A DNA stretch of 64,000 bases, taken from NCBI GenBank assembly GCA_002591725.1, contig NJAL01000002.1, positions 248,001 to 312,000 on the forward strand, in the 5' to 3' direction. Made by a program: the position numbers and the translations under genes. The notes beneath the pieces were generated by a model, which saw only the letters and a list, made by a program, of their open reading frames with translations, did no database searches and was not told where the DNA came from. This DNA comes from Candidatus Didemnitutus mandela (GTDB lineage Bacteria > Verrucomicrobiota > Verrucomicrobiia > Opitutales > Opitutaceae). Shown piece after piece: positions 1-10,769 of the stretch (position 1 is the first letter of the stretch; every line of letters begins with the position of its first letter).

Positions 1-1015
1 CCGCAGCACAGCCTGGATGATCTAAGGAGAAAACGTACTGCGATTGCACAGCGGGAACACCAAGTTTCTGAAGTAGAGTAAAATCTAAAAAACCGTTTGG
101 CATCCTATCTCTAACCACCGCCAAGGAATGTGCCCTAATCAAACAAATGAGCGGCACATACAAAGTCGCCTGGATATGTGAAGTCCTGCTGGTCTTATTC
201 AGCGGTTACTACGGCTGGGTGCACCGGTATGTGGAGCCCCGGCCGTAAGCTGGTATCCCCCTCTTTTTTTCGCGCCAGCATTCGCGCGACCTTCGCCGAA
301 GTCCAGCAAACGTATGGAAGCTTGCATGTTTCCTAGGTGCTCATCGGTGCGGCCAGTCGCAATTGCGTTGTCCGATCCGTCCGCTTCGAGCCCCTCCTGG
401 CCAGCCAACATACCAAATAGCGTTCCCAGACCGCCGACAGTCGCCACCAATATCACGTCGCACCCCAATCGTCTGTCCAGATGGCAATTGCAGCACGTAA
501 ACAAAGCCTTAGCGACCGATGCCTACCTACCTCCAAACAGCGCAAAACTATATTTCATCGCCGTGCTTGATCTTTATCCGAAGCACATTGTAGAATGATT
601 GGTAGGTGGATCGCTCGATTCTGAAATTTGCTTCACTAATCTACTCGGGGCTCTGCACCACCACCGTGCCGCAGGCACCGCTTCTGTTTCATTCCGATCG
701 TGGCAACCAGTTTTCCGGACCAGAATATCGGCGCACCCTCGCCGCCAAATGGCAGCGATGAGCCATCGAAGAAGCTATTACGACACCGCCTGTCTCGAAT
801 GGCTTTGGAGCAGCCTAGAATTTTAAGTGATGCTCGACCGCCGTTTCGCTACCGGTGAGCAGGCCCGCACCACCATTTTTTCCTATATCGAACACTTCTA
901 CAACCGCTTTCAGCTCCACTCCAGCCTTAGCTGCTAAATGACCTTTGAGCCCTCCCGACCCAATACTAAACGGAACCCTCGCAAAAACGCTGCCAATTTT
1001 TTTGGAGCAAACCAA
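1..1015 (+). mobile_element. IS3-family insertion sequence remnant (orfA end + orfB transposase, dead)
   Basis: Pieces of an IS3-type transposase can be read in order through changing frames. The first 115 bases resemble the leucine-zipper end of OrfA (DDLRRKR, then a segment like ILKKTVGILS). From 149 the OrfB start reads SGTYKVAWICEVL followed by SGYYGWVHR, matching the usual SRSGYYAW. Near 541 comes LYFIAVLDLYPKHIVE, then a stop, then GGSLDSEICF. Near 681 the integrase core gives FHSDRGNQFSGPEY, and near 883-935 the C-terminus gives YIEHFYNRFQLHSSL. At least three in-frame stops and several frameshifts break it, so it cannot make transposase. The left end lies outside the window and no terminal repeats could be assigned. 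It is the only transposon trace I recognise here, which suits a late stage of reduction after IS activity has ceased. Confidence 0.88.
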
Positions 1016-3423
1016 AAGACACCTATCGTCTGTTGGTAGCGTTAGGCTAAGTCACTTTTTCAGATAGCCCAGTTGGACAACAAATCCGAAACATGAATCT
1101 GAACCAAATTACCGATCTCCGTCCTTGCACTTCTGGAGAACGATCGCCTTGAGTTTGTTCACGGATCGCCGAAAGCGTTTCGCACTGACCACCATAATAG
1201 CAGATTTTGTTTTGCAAGGTGTTCACCGTATTGATATAGGTTACAATCGATGGAATTATTGAGCTTTCTTAAGAGGAGTACCGTAAAGCCGTAGGATGAT
1301 CATCCGATTTCACCTCCAGTTTCCAGCAAGGTGTTTTGGCGTTCGCTGTACGGTAATGGAAAGATTTCTCTCAGACTTGGGACAAGATTTTGAATCAAGA
1401 TTGAAAGCGCTTTGTTCAAAATCAAAGCTAAACCGACTATAGTCCAGGGAATTTTCTATTTTCTAGACACCAGCTCGATCATTGTCACGCAATGTGCATC
1501 GCACGAAATCTCGTACCGTTTCCTTATTTTGCGCTTTACGATCAGCATGGTGAATTTGATGCTGCTATTCTCTATGGATTCTCACAATCCGTTCTAACCA
1601 AGCGCCAGACAAGACAAGATACGGCGTTTCACGAAACCAGTTTGAAGTAAAAACCTCCAAGGAGGCAGTTGGTTAGGGTGGTAAATTTACCTATAAGAGC
1701 GCCATGTTTAGCACTTTTCCGGCAGGAGTCGAAAAAGAAACAAGTGCCCCACGAGACAAAAATCGATTTCGTAATGGTTCATCGGCCCCACCACACTCGC
1801 TTCAGCGGATTGCGCTAATCTCTCTGCTCCTCAATCAAACCATGAAAAACAACTCAGCCTTGTTGCTCCAAATTACTGCTACGTTTATGGTACTGGAGCG
1901 CTTGCCTTCCTGTCTTGGGAACCTCATATTGAGAGCGAGAACACCCATGCCATGACCTTAGAGGTTTACCTTCACGCCCTCTTTTTTGCGTGCTCGATAA
2001 AGTTTTTCGTCGAGCTTTATCGAACATCCAGACTATTCGCAGACGTCAGGGAAAATCGTGTCTTCTTCCGGTAGATGTGGATAAGTCACGCGTCATCAAG
2101 CAGTATGAAGTCGTTATCATCGGGTTTGTAGCGCTAAGCGCCGCCCATCTTCTAAGCGGCGACAAAGATGATCGGCCGGCGGTATTTTTTATGAGCCTTG
2201 CTATCTCTCTCGCGGCAGGAACCGTCGCCTTCACAGAGCGACAGCGGTCCGCCAGGCACCTGAAAGATGTCTTAGAGGAGCCTAAAAGGGGCGGAGTGAC
2301 TGATCGGAAAACACCTGGGCTGGCTGTTGCCCGAAAGCAGGTCGTGCCGTGCCGCACAGACCTTGGACCAATATGCGCAAAATCCGGCTTCGTTTCCCGC
2401 CTCAGCTCCATTTTCTCAAGCAAGCCCACTCTCCGCTCGATCAGGAATAGTTCCAACAACAGACAAACTTCATTCTAATCGCTGCCGCTAAACCTCCTCG
2501 CTGAGTCTCTTCCGATAGAACAACGGAACCACCCTCTTCCGGGTCACACAGGAATCGTTCACAAATATCGCCTGTCATTCCGGACAGCAAAACGGCTTCC
2601 GTCGTTATCACGCACGACGTCCCCCGGGCTAACTCCCGAGGTTTCCTATCGCAGCTACGGCTTCGATACCAGCACGAAGCTCCGCATGACCGACCCTTTC
2701 CAGTATGCGCAAATACGTACGTCTTTCCGACAGCGAGTTCAACACCGTTTCTAAATCCAGCCAGGACACCCACATCGAAATCGAGCATCCGTTAACTCCA
2801 GTCCTTGCCGCGTCACAGCCATCGTTGTTCTCGCCAATAAACACGAGCTTGTCTCCAGGGCATGTGGACTGATCAACCTACTAGACGATTTCAAATCGTC
2901 GGTAAAGCTTCTCCGCTGTACAGCTTATGTTAGAAACAAAGCTGCGCTTTCCTTCGGTCTCAGCATACCGCGACTAGCACGGACTAAAATCGCTCAAGCA
3001 GATCCGCACGATAGCCAGAACACTAAAGCTATCGTCCTATAAACACATCACGACGAGCCTTACGTGATCAAGGGGTCGGCCGAGCAGCCTATTTATTGAA
3101 AGGCTCCGAACCGAACTAGGTCCAGAGGTCCAAATCGTCCTCCATGAGCTACTGGCCGGCCACCGCTACCTGAACGCGCTGTTCTCCAAGTGGGCGTCAA
3201 AACACTGACTACGAAGATCGCCAACGCCATTGGTTCGTTCGACGCGCTACCGCGGACATGAAAAACCAGGAAATCGCCAAAAGTTTTTCATCAGCCCGCG
3301 CACCGCTGAACCCACTAGACGAACTTTATGTTCAAACTTACCCCCCACACAACAACCGACCTCGTACATTATACAATCTGCAGAGGACTCATTCCAACCT
3401 AAGCAGGAAGATCCGTATGCCGT
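1016..3423. other. long stretch without an intact gene; unrecognised remnants
   Basis: No intact gene is visible. Around 1930-2470 there are hydrophobic segments on the plus strand (for example EVYLHALFFACSIKFFVELY near 1963 and VVIIGFVALSAAHLL near 2110) that look like a broken membrane protein, but I cannot name the family. A 9-bp inverted repeat (1994-2002 with 2015-2023) lies inside this. The 2440-2870 and 3070-3420 parts hold short open frames on both strands without recognisable motifs. Confidence 0.5.
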
Positions 3424-6400
3424 TCAGATCGGCAGCGTAAACGTCTCGAATGTACGCTTCAAATCGTGCATGAACGCCGCCGCGGTCGCGCCGTTAACTA
3501 CTTTGTGGTCAAAAGTGAGGGAAAGCGTGATGACCTGCGTCGGATAAACGGCACCGCCATCGTTGATCATCTTCTCGTGCGCCGTGCCGATAAAGAGCGT
3601 GCTCGTCGCAGGCGGCACCACGATCGGCGTAGCGCTTTCTATACCGAAAGCGCCGAAGCTCGTGATGTTGAGTGGCGCCTGCACTTCGAAGATTTTTCCG
3701 GCCCGCGTCTCTTGAACTTCGCGGTTGTAAACGGCCACAAAATCCACCCACGAAAGACTGTTGGCGGCGGGAATCGCAGCGGTAGCCAGCTGGTTTCCTT
3801 CCAGCGCCACGGCCACCCCCATTTCGAATTCGGTCTGTTCCAGAATAACACCAGAGTGCACAATCCGGCGAAACGTCGCGTGGCGGTCGATCACGCGAAC
3901 CACACACCATGCCATCATCGCGGAAGGTGACGCTGCAGCCTTGCCGTAGCGCACTTTCGCCATCTCGCGGGCTTTGCAAAGCGCTTCCCAGCGGCAGTCG
4001 AGCAACATATTTGCCGGAACGACAGCATTAAGCCGCTTTATGATCGAAGGAACAAGGGCAGGCTGGCAAGTTTTTCCGAGCGGAGATGTCTTGGGCACAA
4101 GCTCCTTTACAGCTACAGGGACCGCGCATTTCGGAGCACTCGACACAGGCTTGGTCTCGGTCTCCGCCGCACTCTCGATCAGCAGATTTTTCACGCTAGC
4201 TGCATCACCGGTCACCAAGGCGATCTCCTGGCCGATCAACACCGTGTCATCGATCTTTATTTTCCACGCTTTGAATTCGCCCGCAAAGGACGATTCGAGG
4301 GGATAAACCGCTTTATCGGTTTCGAGTTCGCACAGAACCTCATCTTGTTTCACAGGATCGCCAGACTTTTTGTTCAACGTAACCACGCGGGCTGAGCGCA
4401 ACCCTTCGCCCATAGCCGGCACGCGTACAACGATATCGTTTGTGTCTGCCACGACTGTGTTCCGCGGAGCATGAGCTTTTTGTATGGAAAGAGACAGCTC
4501 CGACGCTAATTCCACGGGCCCGTCGATTTCAACTTCGACCGCCTCCGATGGCAGTTTTTCAGTACGCGCGGGATTGCTCCGTGCCGCCGCGCGAATCGCC
4601 TTGCTTATACGCTCCACATCGGGCAACGCAGCATATTCGTAGATCGGATTGTAACCGATCATCACATTGCCCTTCGTCACAAGGATCGGCGGCGCTTTAA
4701 GGATCGACCAGATTTCCGGGCGACTGGTAATATGAGTGATAACCATCTGGCCAACCGAACAAGCTTCGGTGTCTTCCTGTGCCACAACAAGCCGGCCGGT
4801 CTTCAGTACCGAAGTTTCGACGGCAGCCTTATCCCACGGCAAGATCGAGCGCAAATCGATCAGCTCCACGCTAACTTCGTCGCCAACCACGGCAATCGCT
4901 TCTTGCGACTTCTCAATCGTGTTTCCCCAAGCGACGACGGTGAGATCGCTGCCTTTCGTGCACAGAAGCGCCTGGCCGAAGGGAATCGCGGTCACTGTCT
5001 CTGTCGTTTCGATTTCCGCCCAAAGCATATGTTTCGGAATCAGGAAAATTGTGGGATCTTCCCCATGCATAGCCGTCCACAACAAGCCGGCGGCATCCTT
5101 CGGCGTAGATGGAACAACAATGTTGAGTCCCGGGAAATGCGCGTAAGCCGCCTCGTTTGCCTGCGAATGCCACATCGAGCCACCTGGGAGATAGGCTCCG
5201 TAAGACGCATAGAACACCGCTGGGACCTTCCACTCGCCATTCGAACGCCAGCGCAGATTCGCAAGGTTTGAGGCGATCTGGTTAAACCCCTGAAAGCTGA
5301 AATCGATAAATTGCAGTTCAAACACCGGCTTGCGCCCATAAAGCGCAAGGCCACCACCGACGCCGAAAATTGTCGATTCGGCCAGCGGCGAATTAAAAAC
5401 TTGCTGAGGAAAATCCGTCGACAGCTTCTGCGTCAATCGAAACACGCCGCCTTTCGGGTCCTCCACGTCTTCGCCAAAAATCATGCGCGCCGGGTCGGCA
5501 TCGAGTCCCGCTCGCAGCGTCCGATTTATAAGGTCGCCCATCCGGTATTTTCCGGGGTTGAACAGGGCCGTGTTTAGCTTGGGCGTCGGCCCGTTCACTT
5601 CGAAAAAAAGCTCATCCGCGCGCGGATCGGCTGCTTTTTCTGCCGCGTTGTATTCGGCACGGACGCGCTTCTTAATTTCCTCCTCGAGATGTGTGAGTTC
5701 GCACTGGGAAATTTCGCCCGACTCCAGCATCGCGTCACCCAACACCCGAATGGGATCGCTTTTCTCCATCGCCGCAATATCTTTCTTCGTCCGGTAGATC
5801 GTATGATCGTCAGAGCTCGTGTGGGCAGAAAGGCGCTCGACCTTAGCCCATATAAAGACAGGCCCATTGTCTGCGCGCAGTCGTTCGATAGCCTGTTTCG
5901 CCGTTGCATACACTTCCTCGACGTCGGAGCCGTTAATACGAATCCACTGCGTCGCATTCAACACCGCGATAGCCAGCGGGTTGGTGTCGCGCGTAGGCGT
6001 CGAAATGCCGTAAGCATTGTCTTCGACGATAAACAGCATCGGAAGCTTCCGCTCGAGCGCGAAGCTGATTGCCTCGTAAAAATCACCTTGGCGTGTTGTA
6101 GCATCACCCAAGGTCGTCACGACCACGCTATCCTTGCCATCCAGCTTCATTCCCCAAGCCACACCACAGGCCGGTAGCAGTTGAACACCGAGCGGCGTCG
6201 GCACGCTCACAATGTTCATCTTGTACAATGAGTAGTGCGAGGGCAGCATGCGACCGCACGATGCTGAGTCGCGCTTCGCAAAGTACTCCAGCGCTAGATG
6301 CTTGGTTGTAACTCCGCGGCCAAGACACATCCCTCGGTCGCGATAGTAGGGCAGCAGGAAATCGCTAGCTCGAAGCTGTTCGCCTACAGCCACCATAGCC

Positions 6401-6567
6401 TCGTGTCCACGGCTCGATACATGGAAGTGCCCCTTCCCTTGGCGGGTCAGGCTTTCTTCCCGTAAATCGCCAAAACGGCTTTCCAGCATGATCCGCAATA
6501 GCTGGTGTCGTTGCTCTTTTGACAAAACTGGTTTCGCGGGTACAAGTGTCTGTCCAACAGGGATCAT
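3424..6567 (-). CDS. 2-oxo acid dehydrogenase, fused E1-alpha / E1-beta / lipoyl-E2
   Basis: A single polypeptide of about 1047 residues carries all parts of a thiamine-dependent 2-oxo acid dehydrogenase except E3. Residues about 20-330 are E1-alpha, with the thiamine-pyrophosphate motif GDATTRQGDFYE followed by the conserved Asn of EDNAYGIS. Residues about 340-670 are E1-beta (FGEDVEDPKGGVFRLT, HSQANEAAYAHFPGL). About 725-795 is a lipoyl domain with the lipoyl-lysine signature ETDKAVY. The C-terminal 200 residues are the acyltransferase domain with FDHKVVNGATAAAF, where the usual DHRxxDG has Asn for Asp. Substrate (pyruvate or branched-chain 2-oxo acids) cannot be settled by eye. I chose the ATG at 6567; the open frame continues to a TTG at 6615 with no better ribosome site. 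Neighbours on both sides are decayed, so it stands alone. Its long intact frame in this background implies selection. Confidence 0.93.
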   Translation of the reverse strand: MIPVGQTLVPAKPVLSKEQRHQLLRIMLESRFGDLREESLTRQGKGHFHVSSRGHEAMVAVGEQLRASDFLLPYYRDRGMCLGRGVTTKHLALEYFAKRDSASCGRMLPSHYSLYKMNIVSVPTPLGVQLLPACGVAWGMKLDGKDSVVVTTLGDATTRQGDFYEAISFALERKLPMLFIVEDNAYGISTPTRDTNPLAIAVLNATQWIRINGSDVEEVYATAKQAIERLRADNGPVFIWAKVERLSAHTSSDDHTIYRTKKDIAAMEKSDPIRVLGDAMLESGEISQCELTHLEEEIKKRVRAEYNAAEKAADPRADELFFEVNGPTPKLNTALFNPGKYRMGDLINRTLRAGLDADPARMIFGEDVEDPKGGVFRLTQKLSTDFPQQVFNSPLAESTIFGVGGGLALYGRKPVFELQFIDFSFQGFNQIASNLANLRWRSNGEWKVPAVFYASYGAYLPGGSMWHSQANEAAYAHFPGLNIVVPSTPKDAAGLLWTAMHGEDPTIFLIPKHMLWAEIETTETVTAIPFGQALLCTKGSDLTVVAWGNTIEKSQEAIAVVGDEVSVELIDLRSILPWDKAAVETSVLKTGRLVVAQEDTEACSVGQMVITHITSRPEIWSILKAPPILVTKGNVMIGYNPIYEYAALPDVERISKAIRAAARSNPARTEKLPSEAVEVEIDGPVELASELSLSIQKAHAPRNTVVADTNDIVVRVPAMGEGLRSARVVTLNKKSGDPVKQDEVLCELETDKAVYPLESSFAGEFKAWKIKIDDTVLIGQEIALVTGDAASVKNLLIESAAETETKPVSSAPKCAVPVAVKELVPKTSPLGKTCQPALVPSIIKRLNAVVPANMLLDCRWEALCKAREMAKVRYGKAAASPSAMMAWCVVRVIDRHATFRRIVHSGVILEQTEFEMGVAVALEGNQLATAAIPAANSLSWVDFVAVYNREVQETRAGKIFEVQAPLNITSFGAFGIESATPIVVPPATSTLFIGTAHEKMINDGGAVYPTQVITLSLTFDHKVVNGATAAAFMHDLKRTFETFTLPI

Positions 6568-6699
6568 CACTTCATTTAAATAAAGCCCCCCATCCGTCGC
6601 AACAGATTTTATCAAATACTATAGCAGTTTTATCAGGGCTTTAAAAAAATTATTATAGTAAAGCCACTTGTAGGTCAAAGGTCAAAATGAATTTATAAT

Positions 6700-7160
6700 C
6701 GTCCGCTTTCGTGCGGCAGTCCCCCTCTTTTTTCGCCAAAATCTACATGATAGACCATGATCAGCGATTTGTTGTCTCCGCGTTTTGGTGCGAAAAAAAG
6801 CATCGATACGTTGGCTTCGGCAGCAGGCACCAACGCCAGCAATAGCAATGCTCAAATACATCGATGACCGCTTTGGAGGGCAAGAGTTCCGGCGGGTTGT
6901 CGCACAGCGCGCGGCGTCCCCACCCTGGGATAAATCCAATAGCCACCTCGGACATTCTGAGGGTCGTTTCCGACACGTCGACCTCTACACGATGCCACAC
7001 CCCACCTCGACTCCTTCTTGAGCGCACCTACCGCCAGCGCAACTGCCCAGAATACGTTCGCCAGCAACTTTCGATAGTCAGTTGCGAGCCAGAAACGTCA
7101 TCCGCACCGAAGGGAAAAGTTACCAAATTTTCCGCGCCAAATACGCGCTCAGTCCTTTGG
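6700..7160 (-). pseudogene. enoyl-CoA hydratase/isomerase family remnant
   Basis: On the minus strand, frames 7070-7010 and then 6970-6880 give YRKLLANVFWAVALA and, after frameshifts, VSETTLRMSEVAIGFIPGWG. These match the crotonase-fold order in which an alternating helix precedes SETA-RMPE-x-GxIPGWGGTQ. The following Gly-Thr-Gln and the active-site region are scrambled by frameshifts, and the N-terminal third is not readable. The enzyme would have hydrated trans-enoyl-CoA in fatty-acid or amino-acid breakdown. The diagnostic stretch is short, so other crotonase relatives are possible. Any loss would fit a host-dependent organism that no longer degrades lipids. Confidence 0.45.
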
Positions 7161-7169
7161 TAAAGGGCC

Positions 7170-9070
7170 ATACGGCCCGGGCTCGAGCTAACACTGGTCA
7201 AACAGTGCATGTCGCTGGTCTCCGCACCTGTTTTAGCGTAACTTAAAATTTTGGTAGCAGAGCTTTCAAAGTGACGCTCTCACTCAAGAGTGGATGTGCA
7301 AGTGTCAGTGCATGCACACTGCAACGCCGCCCCGTCTTCTGCCAATAGCTGAGCAAAGTGAGCTTCCCAAAACGTTCCAGCACTTCGAAATCGAGGCTCC
7401 AATACTTCCCAGTGCTTTTTACGACGCGCATCAAACCGGTTTCGGTATTATAATAATATAGTATAAATAATCCGTCGCCTTGTGTCAACCAAAAGGAAAA
7501 GGTATTGCTTTATAGCCATTTTTGAATCAAGTTGTTTGCTTACGAAATCCAACCTCCCGGCTTCGTCCTCGCTTAAAGCAGAATTTCGCTCCTATCCGTA
7601 TCAAGCCAGTGCACGTTCGAAACACCGTGGCCAAGCGCAGCGTACGCGAAACCCATGAGGTTTTCTTTCTTTTTTACCTTAATAATCTGGCGGTAAATAG
7701 GGCGAGCAGCTCGTTCGGTTTGTCAAAAGCAATTAAAATGTCGTCCTAGAAAATAGCCAGCAGCATGGGCTATTGCCCGAGCAAGTATGCCATTCGCGCA
7801 ACTATGCTACATACGAACCGCTACATTAAGTGGCTTTTGGCAAGGCTAGCTCGCACACACTACAGCAGCCAGAACGAATTTTCCAAGCGATAATTCTGTA
7901 GCGTACCTTCGCCGCCGCTTCCCGCTGCGCCATTTCGATCAATTCGCGCCCACGTTGCGCGGACGTTCGATGGCAAAGCGCATGTTTCGTTTCTCTGGCG
8001 TGGCCGGTGCAGCTTTTTGTCGAGACCGCGCGGCACCAACCGCGCAGGGCTGGGCTTCAGGCCACGCTTCCCCTCTAGGCTGCCCGAGCGGGAAGATAGC
8101 TCGAGATGTCGAAAGTCTATCTCGGTAGCTTCAACGCAACCGCCTGTCTCGCGCCTCAGAAAGCTCTTTTAGGGAATGTAAAAAAAGACAATTCGTAGCC
8201 CAGAACAGGTACAGGCTGGGGCGTCGACTACGAGCTCGTTTCCACCACGTCCGTCGCCCTCTGTCGCTGCGTGGTTTTCGACGCTGTGCGATTCCTATCG
8301 TTCGATCCGCTTCGCCTACAATTCTTCAGTCGCAGCCAGCTCTCCTTCCAGATATTTTGGTGAATAAATTGATAAAAAATGTTAAACTGAAACGCTGCTG
8401 TAAGTCTACAGAGAAAATCAATGTTCAACAGTATGTTTTTGTGTCTTATTTTATATTTTTTTTCATTTTACCCCACGCTCTGCCAGCGTATGGTTGCCGC
8501 TAATAGCGGATAGGTTTGCATCCCGACATCGTTAAAGTACCGACAGCCGCAGTGCTCGCGCCGAAACTCGATAAAGCACTCTGTCAGCGCGATTGCGATT
8601 ACGCGCAACGATGCCAACTGAGCTCTCGAACTCCACACCGCCTGGCTGGCCATATCGGTTTTTCATGCGTGGACGCGCCACTTCGCTTCAGGCAACGGTA
8701 TCGACAAGCTGCCGACCAACTCATAACTCATGTCAATCGCCCGTTCCCATCCCAACTCCGACTCCATACCGTGGTTCGGCGGCAACCTATTGAGAGGCCG
8801 CCAAACATCGCGAAAAACCGCGATGGTTATTTCTCGATTTTCTTTCGCGACGGGGACGCCAGCCAGTAGCTTTGGCGTTGAGCTAGGTCTCGCCGCACAA
8901 ATTTTTGTTCAACCAAAAAAATTCGTAGCTACTCTCGCCGAAAGCCGGCTTCGTGTTCTCATCGTCCGGGAAAATATGTTGGATTCCGCCAGCAGCTCTT
9001 CTTCGGAGCGGCAGAACTGGGCCGCGAGATCGCAGCAATTTCGCTGCAACGCAACCACTACCTTTCTTGG
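7170..9070. other. no intact gene; unrecognised decayed sequence
   Basis: Only short antisense-overlapping frames occur. On the minus strand near 7980 a fragment reads MRFAIERPRNVGAN and near 8770-8880 other short coherent stretches appear, but I could not assign a family. No repeat or RNA gene was recognised. Confidence 0.4.
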
Positions 9071-9313
9071 CTAAAGCAAAAGACGCACGGCACCAAGTGT
9101 GTCGAAAGGCTCCATTGCTAGCGCGGGGCTGCTAACCACAGCCATGTCCGCACCCGTACCAGGAGCGGAAGACACATCGGCTGGCAACGCACCGGTGACA
9201 GTGGGTGTTTCTGGATCTGCAGAAGCGCCAAGATCCGTTTCAGTTTTCATCGCTGCCAGAGTCTCGGCGAGACGCACTGGGGCAACGCCGTCTGCTAGAT
9301 CGCGTCGTTTTTT
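9071..9313 (-). other. probable out-of-frame C-terminal tail of the DUF4177 protein
   Basis: Directly after the homopolymer T7/A7 the alternative minus frame stays open from 9325 to 9071 and encodes a compositionally smooth tail (ADGVAPVRLAETLAAMKTET, then Pro/Ala/Thr-rich). By contrast the annotated in-frame end is an abrupt Arg/Ser-rich run. This suggests a one-base change in the homopolymer, either real decay, a sequencing error, or tolerated slippage. Confidence 0.45.
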
Positions 9314-10529
9314 TCGTCGTACCACGTTCTACAGTGACCGGTAACGCCTCGGCAGATCCCGCCATTTCGCCGCCGCCATTTCGCTCGCCGCGATTCTTGC
9401 GGGCGTTGATCCAGATCTCGCCTCGTTGGTTGCGGCTTATCCAGTAGACGAACTCACCGAATTTGTGATATGATGGCTTCTTGCTGCCCTCAGGCGCGAG
9501 CAACAAGCCAAGCTCCTCGAGCTGGGTAAGCAGAGTGGTTTGATCGCTCTTCAGTGCCTTGGTTAGGAAAGGAAAACTGCCCGACCAGCTGTGGCCGTGC
9601 TGGTTGCGGCGCATCAGGCTGCGAATCTTGTCGAGCAACGTATCAGCCGCAACCGGAGGAGTCGGGTCTGGGGAAATAGGCTGCCGAGAAGCAATAAGCG
9701 AAATGTCGCCCACATAGGCGGGATCCATAGGAACGCGTGTAGACTTCGTAACCAGCGCAGCAACATCGTCAGCAGCAGCCTCTTCTTCGATCACGCGCTT
9801 CGCCTGCACAACGCGGAAAACCGGCTGCAGCTTCTCGCGAACGTTTATCCAGATTTCGCCCCGGTGATTGATGTTCACCCAATAAAGGTCGCCGTCGTAT
9901 TCGGCGTAAACAGGCTTGGCATTTTCGTCCACGGGAATCTGAAGGCCACATTCGACGAGCGCGTTCTTGACATCTTCCTCAGCAAGGCGCCATTTCTTCG
10001 CCAGGAGATCGACGCCCACGCTCTGGCCCTGACCGCGCTGGTTACGGCGCATGCACGGCTTGATCGCATCGAAGAAGGTCGGCAACTCGTCCTCTTCGTC
10101 GAGTTTATCCCACTCGCCCTTCGGCCCTTCTTCGTCAGCGGCTAGAGCATCTGGGTCGGCATCGCGCGAAGTATCGGCCAGGCAGCTCAGACCGTAGTCT
10201 ATCCTTTCCTCAGCGAGAAAACTTTCGGCCTTTTCTTCAAGCACATCGGCAGTTTGGGAGGTAGCGCTGCGGAATTTCGCCTCAAACTCCGCGCGGAGTT
10301 TGTCAGTCTCCGCGCGCGCAGCAGCGGCTGCAGTGTCTTCCAGCGTCCAATCGCGTTGTGTGGGCCGGCGAGCGAGGCCGTTAAACGCAAACGGATTATC
10401 GGGCACGGTGTGGAAGTGGATGATTTCCCAATGTTCTTGTCCTAGATCGTTTAGAAATTTTTCCATCAGCATTGGCGACGCAAAACCGCCCTTGCCACTG
10501 CTGATGATTTTGTATTCCCAATTTGCCAT
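9240..10529 (-). CDS. DUF4177-type protein with two tandem GEIWIN modules
   Basis: The 429-residue product begins ATG with MANWEYKIISSGKGG, the start of a DUF4177-like domain (residues 1-50). A charged Ala/Glu-rich linker with coiled-coil character follows (60-150). Two copies of the same roughly 78-residue module then occur at about 153-231 and 299-377. Each starts RRNQ-G and ends Y-W-x-x-x-x-RGEIWIN-R, with a helical winged-helix-like middle. Function is unknown; the repeated module could bind nucleic acid or a partner, but that is a guess. It stands alone between two decayed regions. The frame ends soon after a run of seven A (9308-9314 on the plus strand read as T). The -/+1 frame continues to 9074 with a normal-looking acidic, Thr/Ala-rich tail, so the natural protein may be about 80 residues longer (see findings). 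Confidence 0.8.
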   Translation of the reverse strand: MANWEYKIISSGKGGFASPMLMEKFLNDLGQEHWEIIHFHTVPDNPFAFNGLARRPTQRDWTLEDTAAAAARAETDKLRAEFEAKFRSATSQTADVLEEKAESFLAEERIDYGLSCLADTSRDADPDALAADEEGPKGEWDKLDEEDELPTFFDAIKPCMRRNQRGQGQSVGVDLLAKKWRLAEEDVKNALVECGLQIPVDENAKPVYAEYDGDLYWVNINHRGEIWINVREKLQPVFRVVQAKRVIEEEAAADDVAALVTKSTRVPMDPAYVGDISLIASRQPISPDPTPPVAADTLLDKIRSLMRRNQHGHSWSGSFPFLTKALKSDQTTLLTQLEELGLLLAPEGSKKPSYHKFGEFVYWISRNQRGEIWINARKNRGERNGGGEMAGSAEALPVTVERGTTKKTTRSSRRRCPSASRRDSGSDEN

Positions 10530-10769
10530 ATGTAAGACCTATTATATTGTATTTATCTTGTATCGGCCGTTTTTAAGCGAGAAAAAATTGTGAGTAGGAA
10601 TTCTTTCACTTTTTCTTTCCGCAGTATCCGATGGTGGTTAAACATTTGGTGTTTTATCCCCTTGGGGGAGTGGGGGAGTACCCGGGACTGATCACCCTCG
10701 AGTGATTACTCGGAATTCCAACTCCAGCTTGGATTGTAACCACCGCGTCTGTTATCCTCCCCATTGATA
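10530..10769. other. intergenic region
   Basis: AT-rich leader upstream of the DUF4177 gene, followed by a G-rich stretch (cttgggggagtgggggag near 10660). No gene, RNA or convincing promoter could be identified. Confidence 0.4.

Noticed and set aside
1990-2478. 162-residue frame as a prolipoprotein diacylglyceryl transferase-like membrane protein
   Set aside because: Only loose resemblance of one helix; the catalytic signature was not found.
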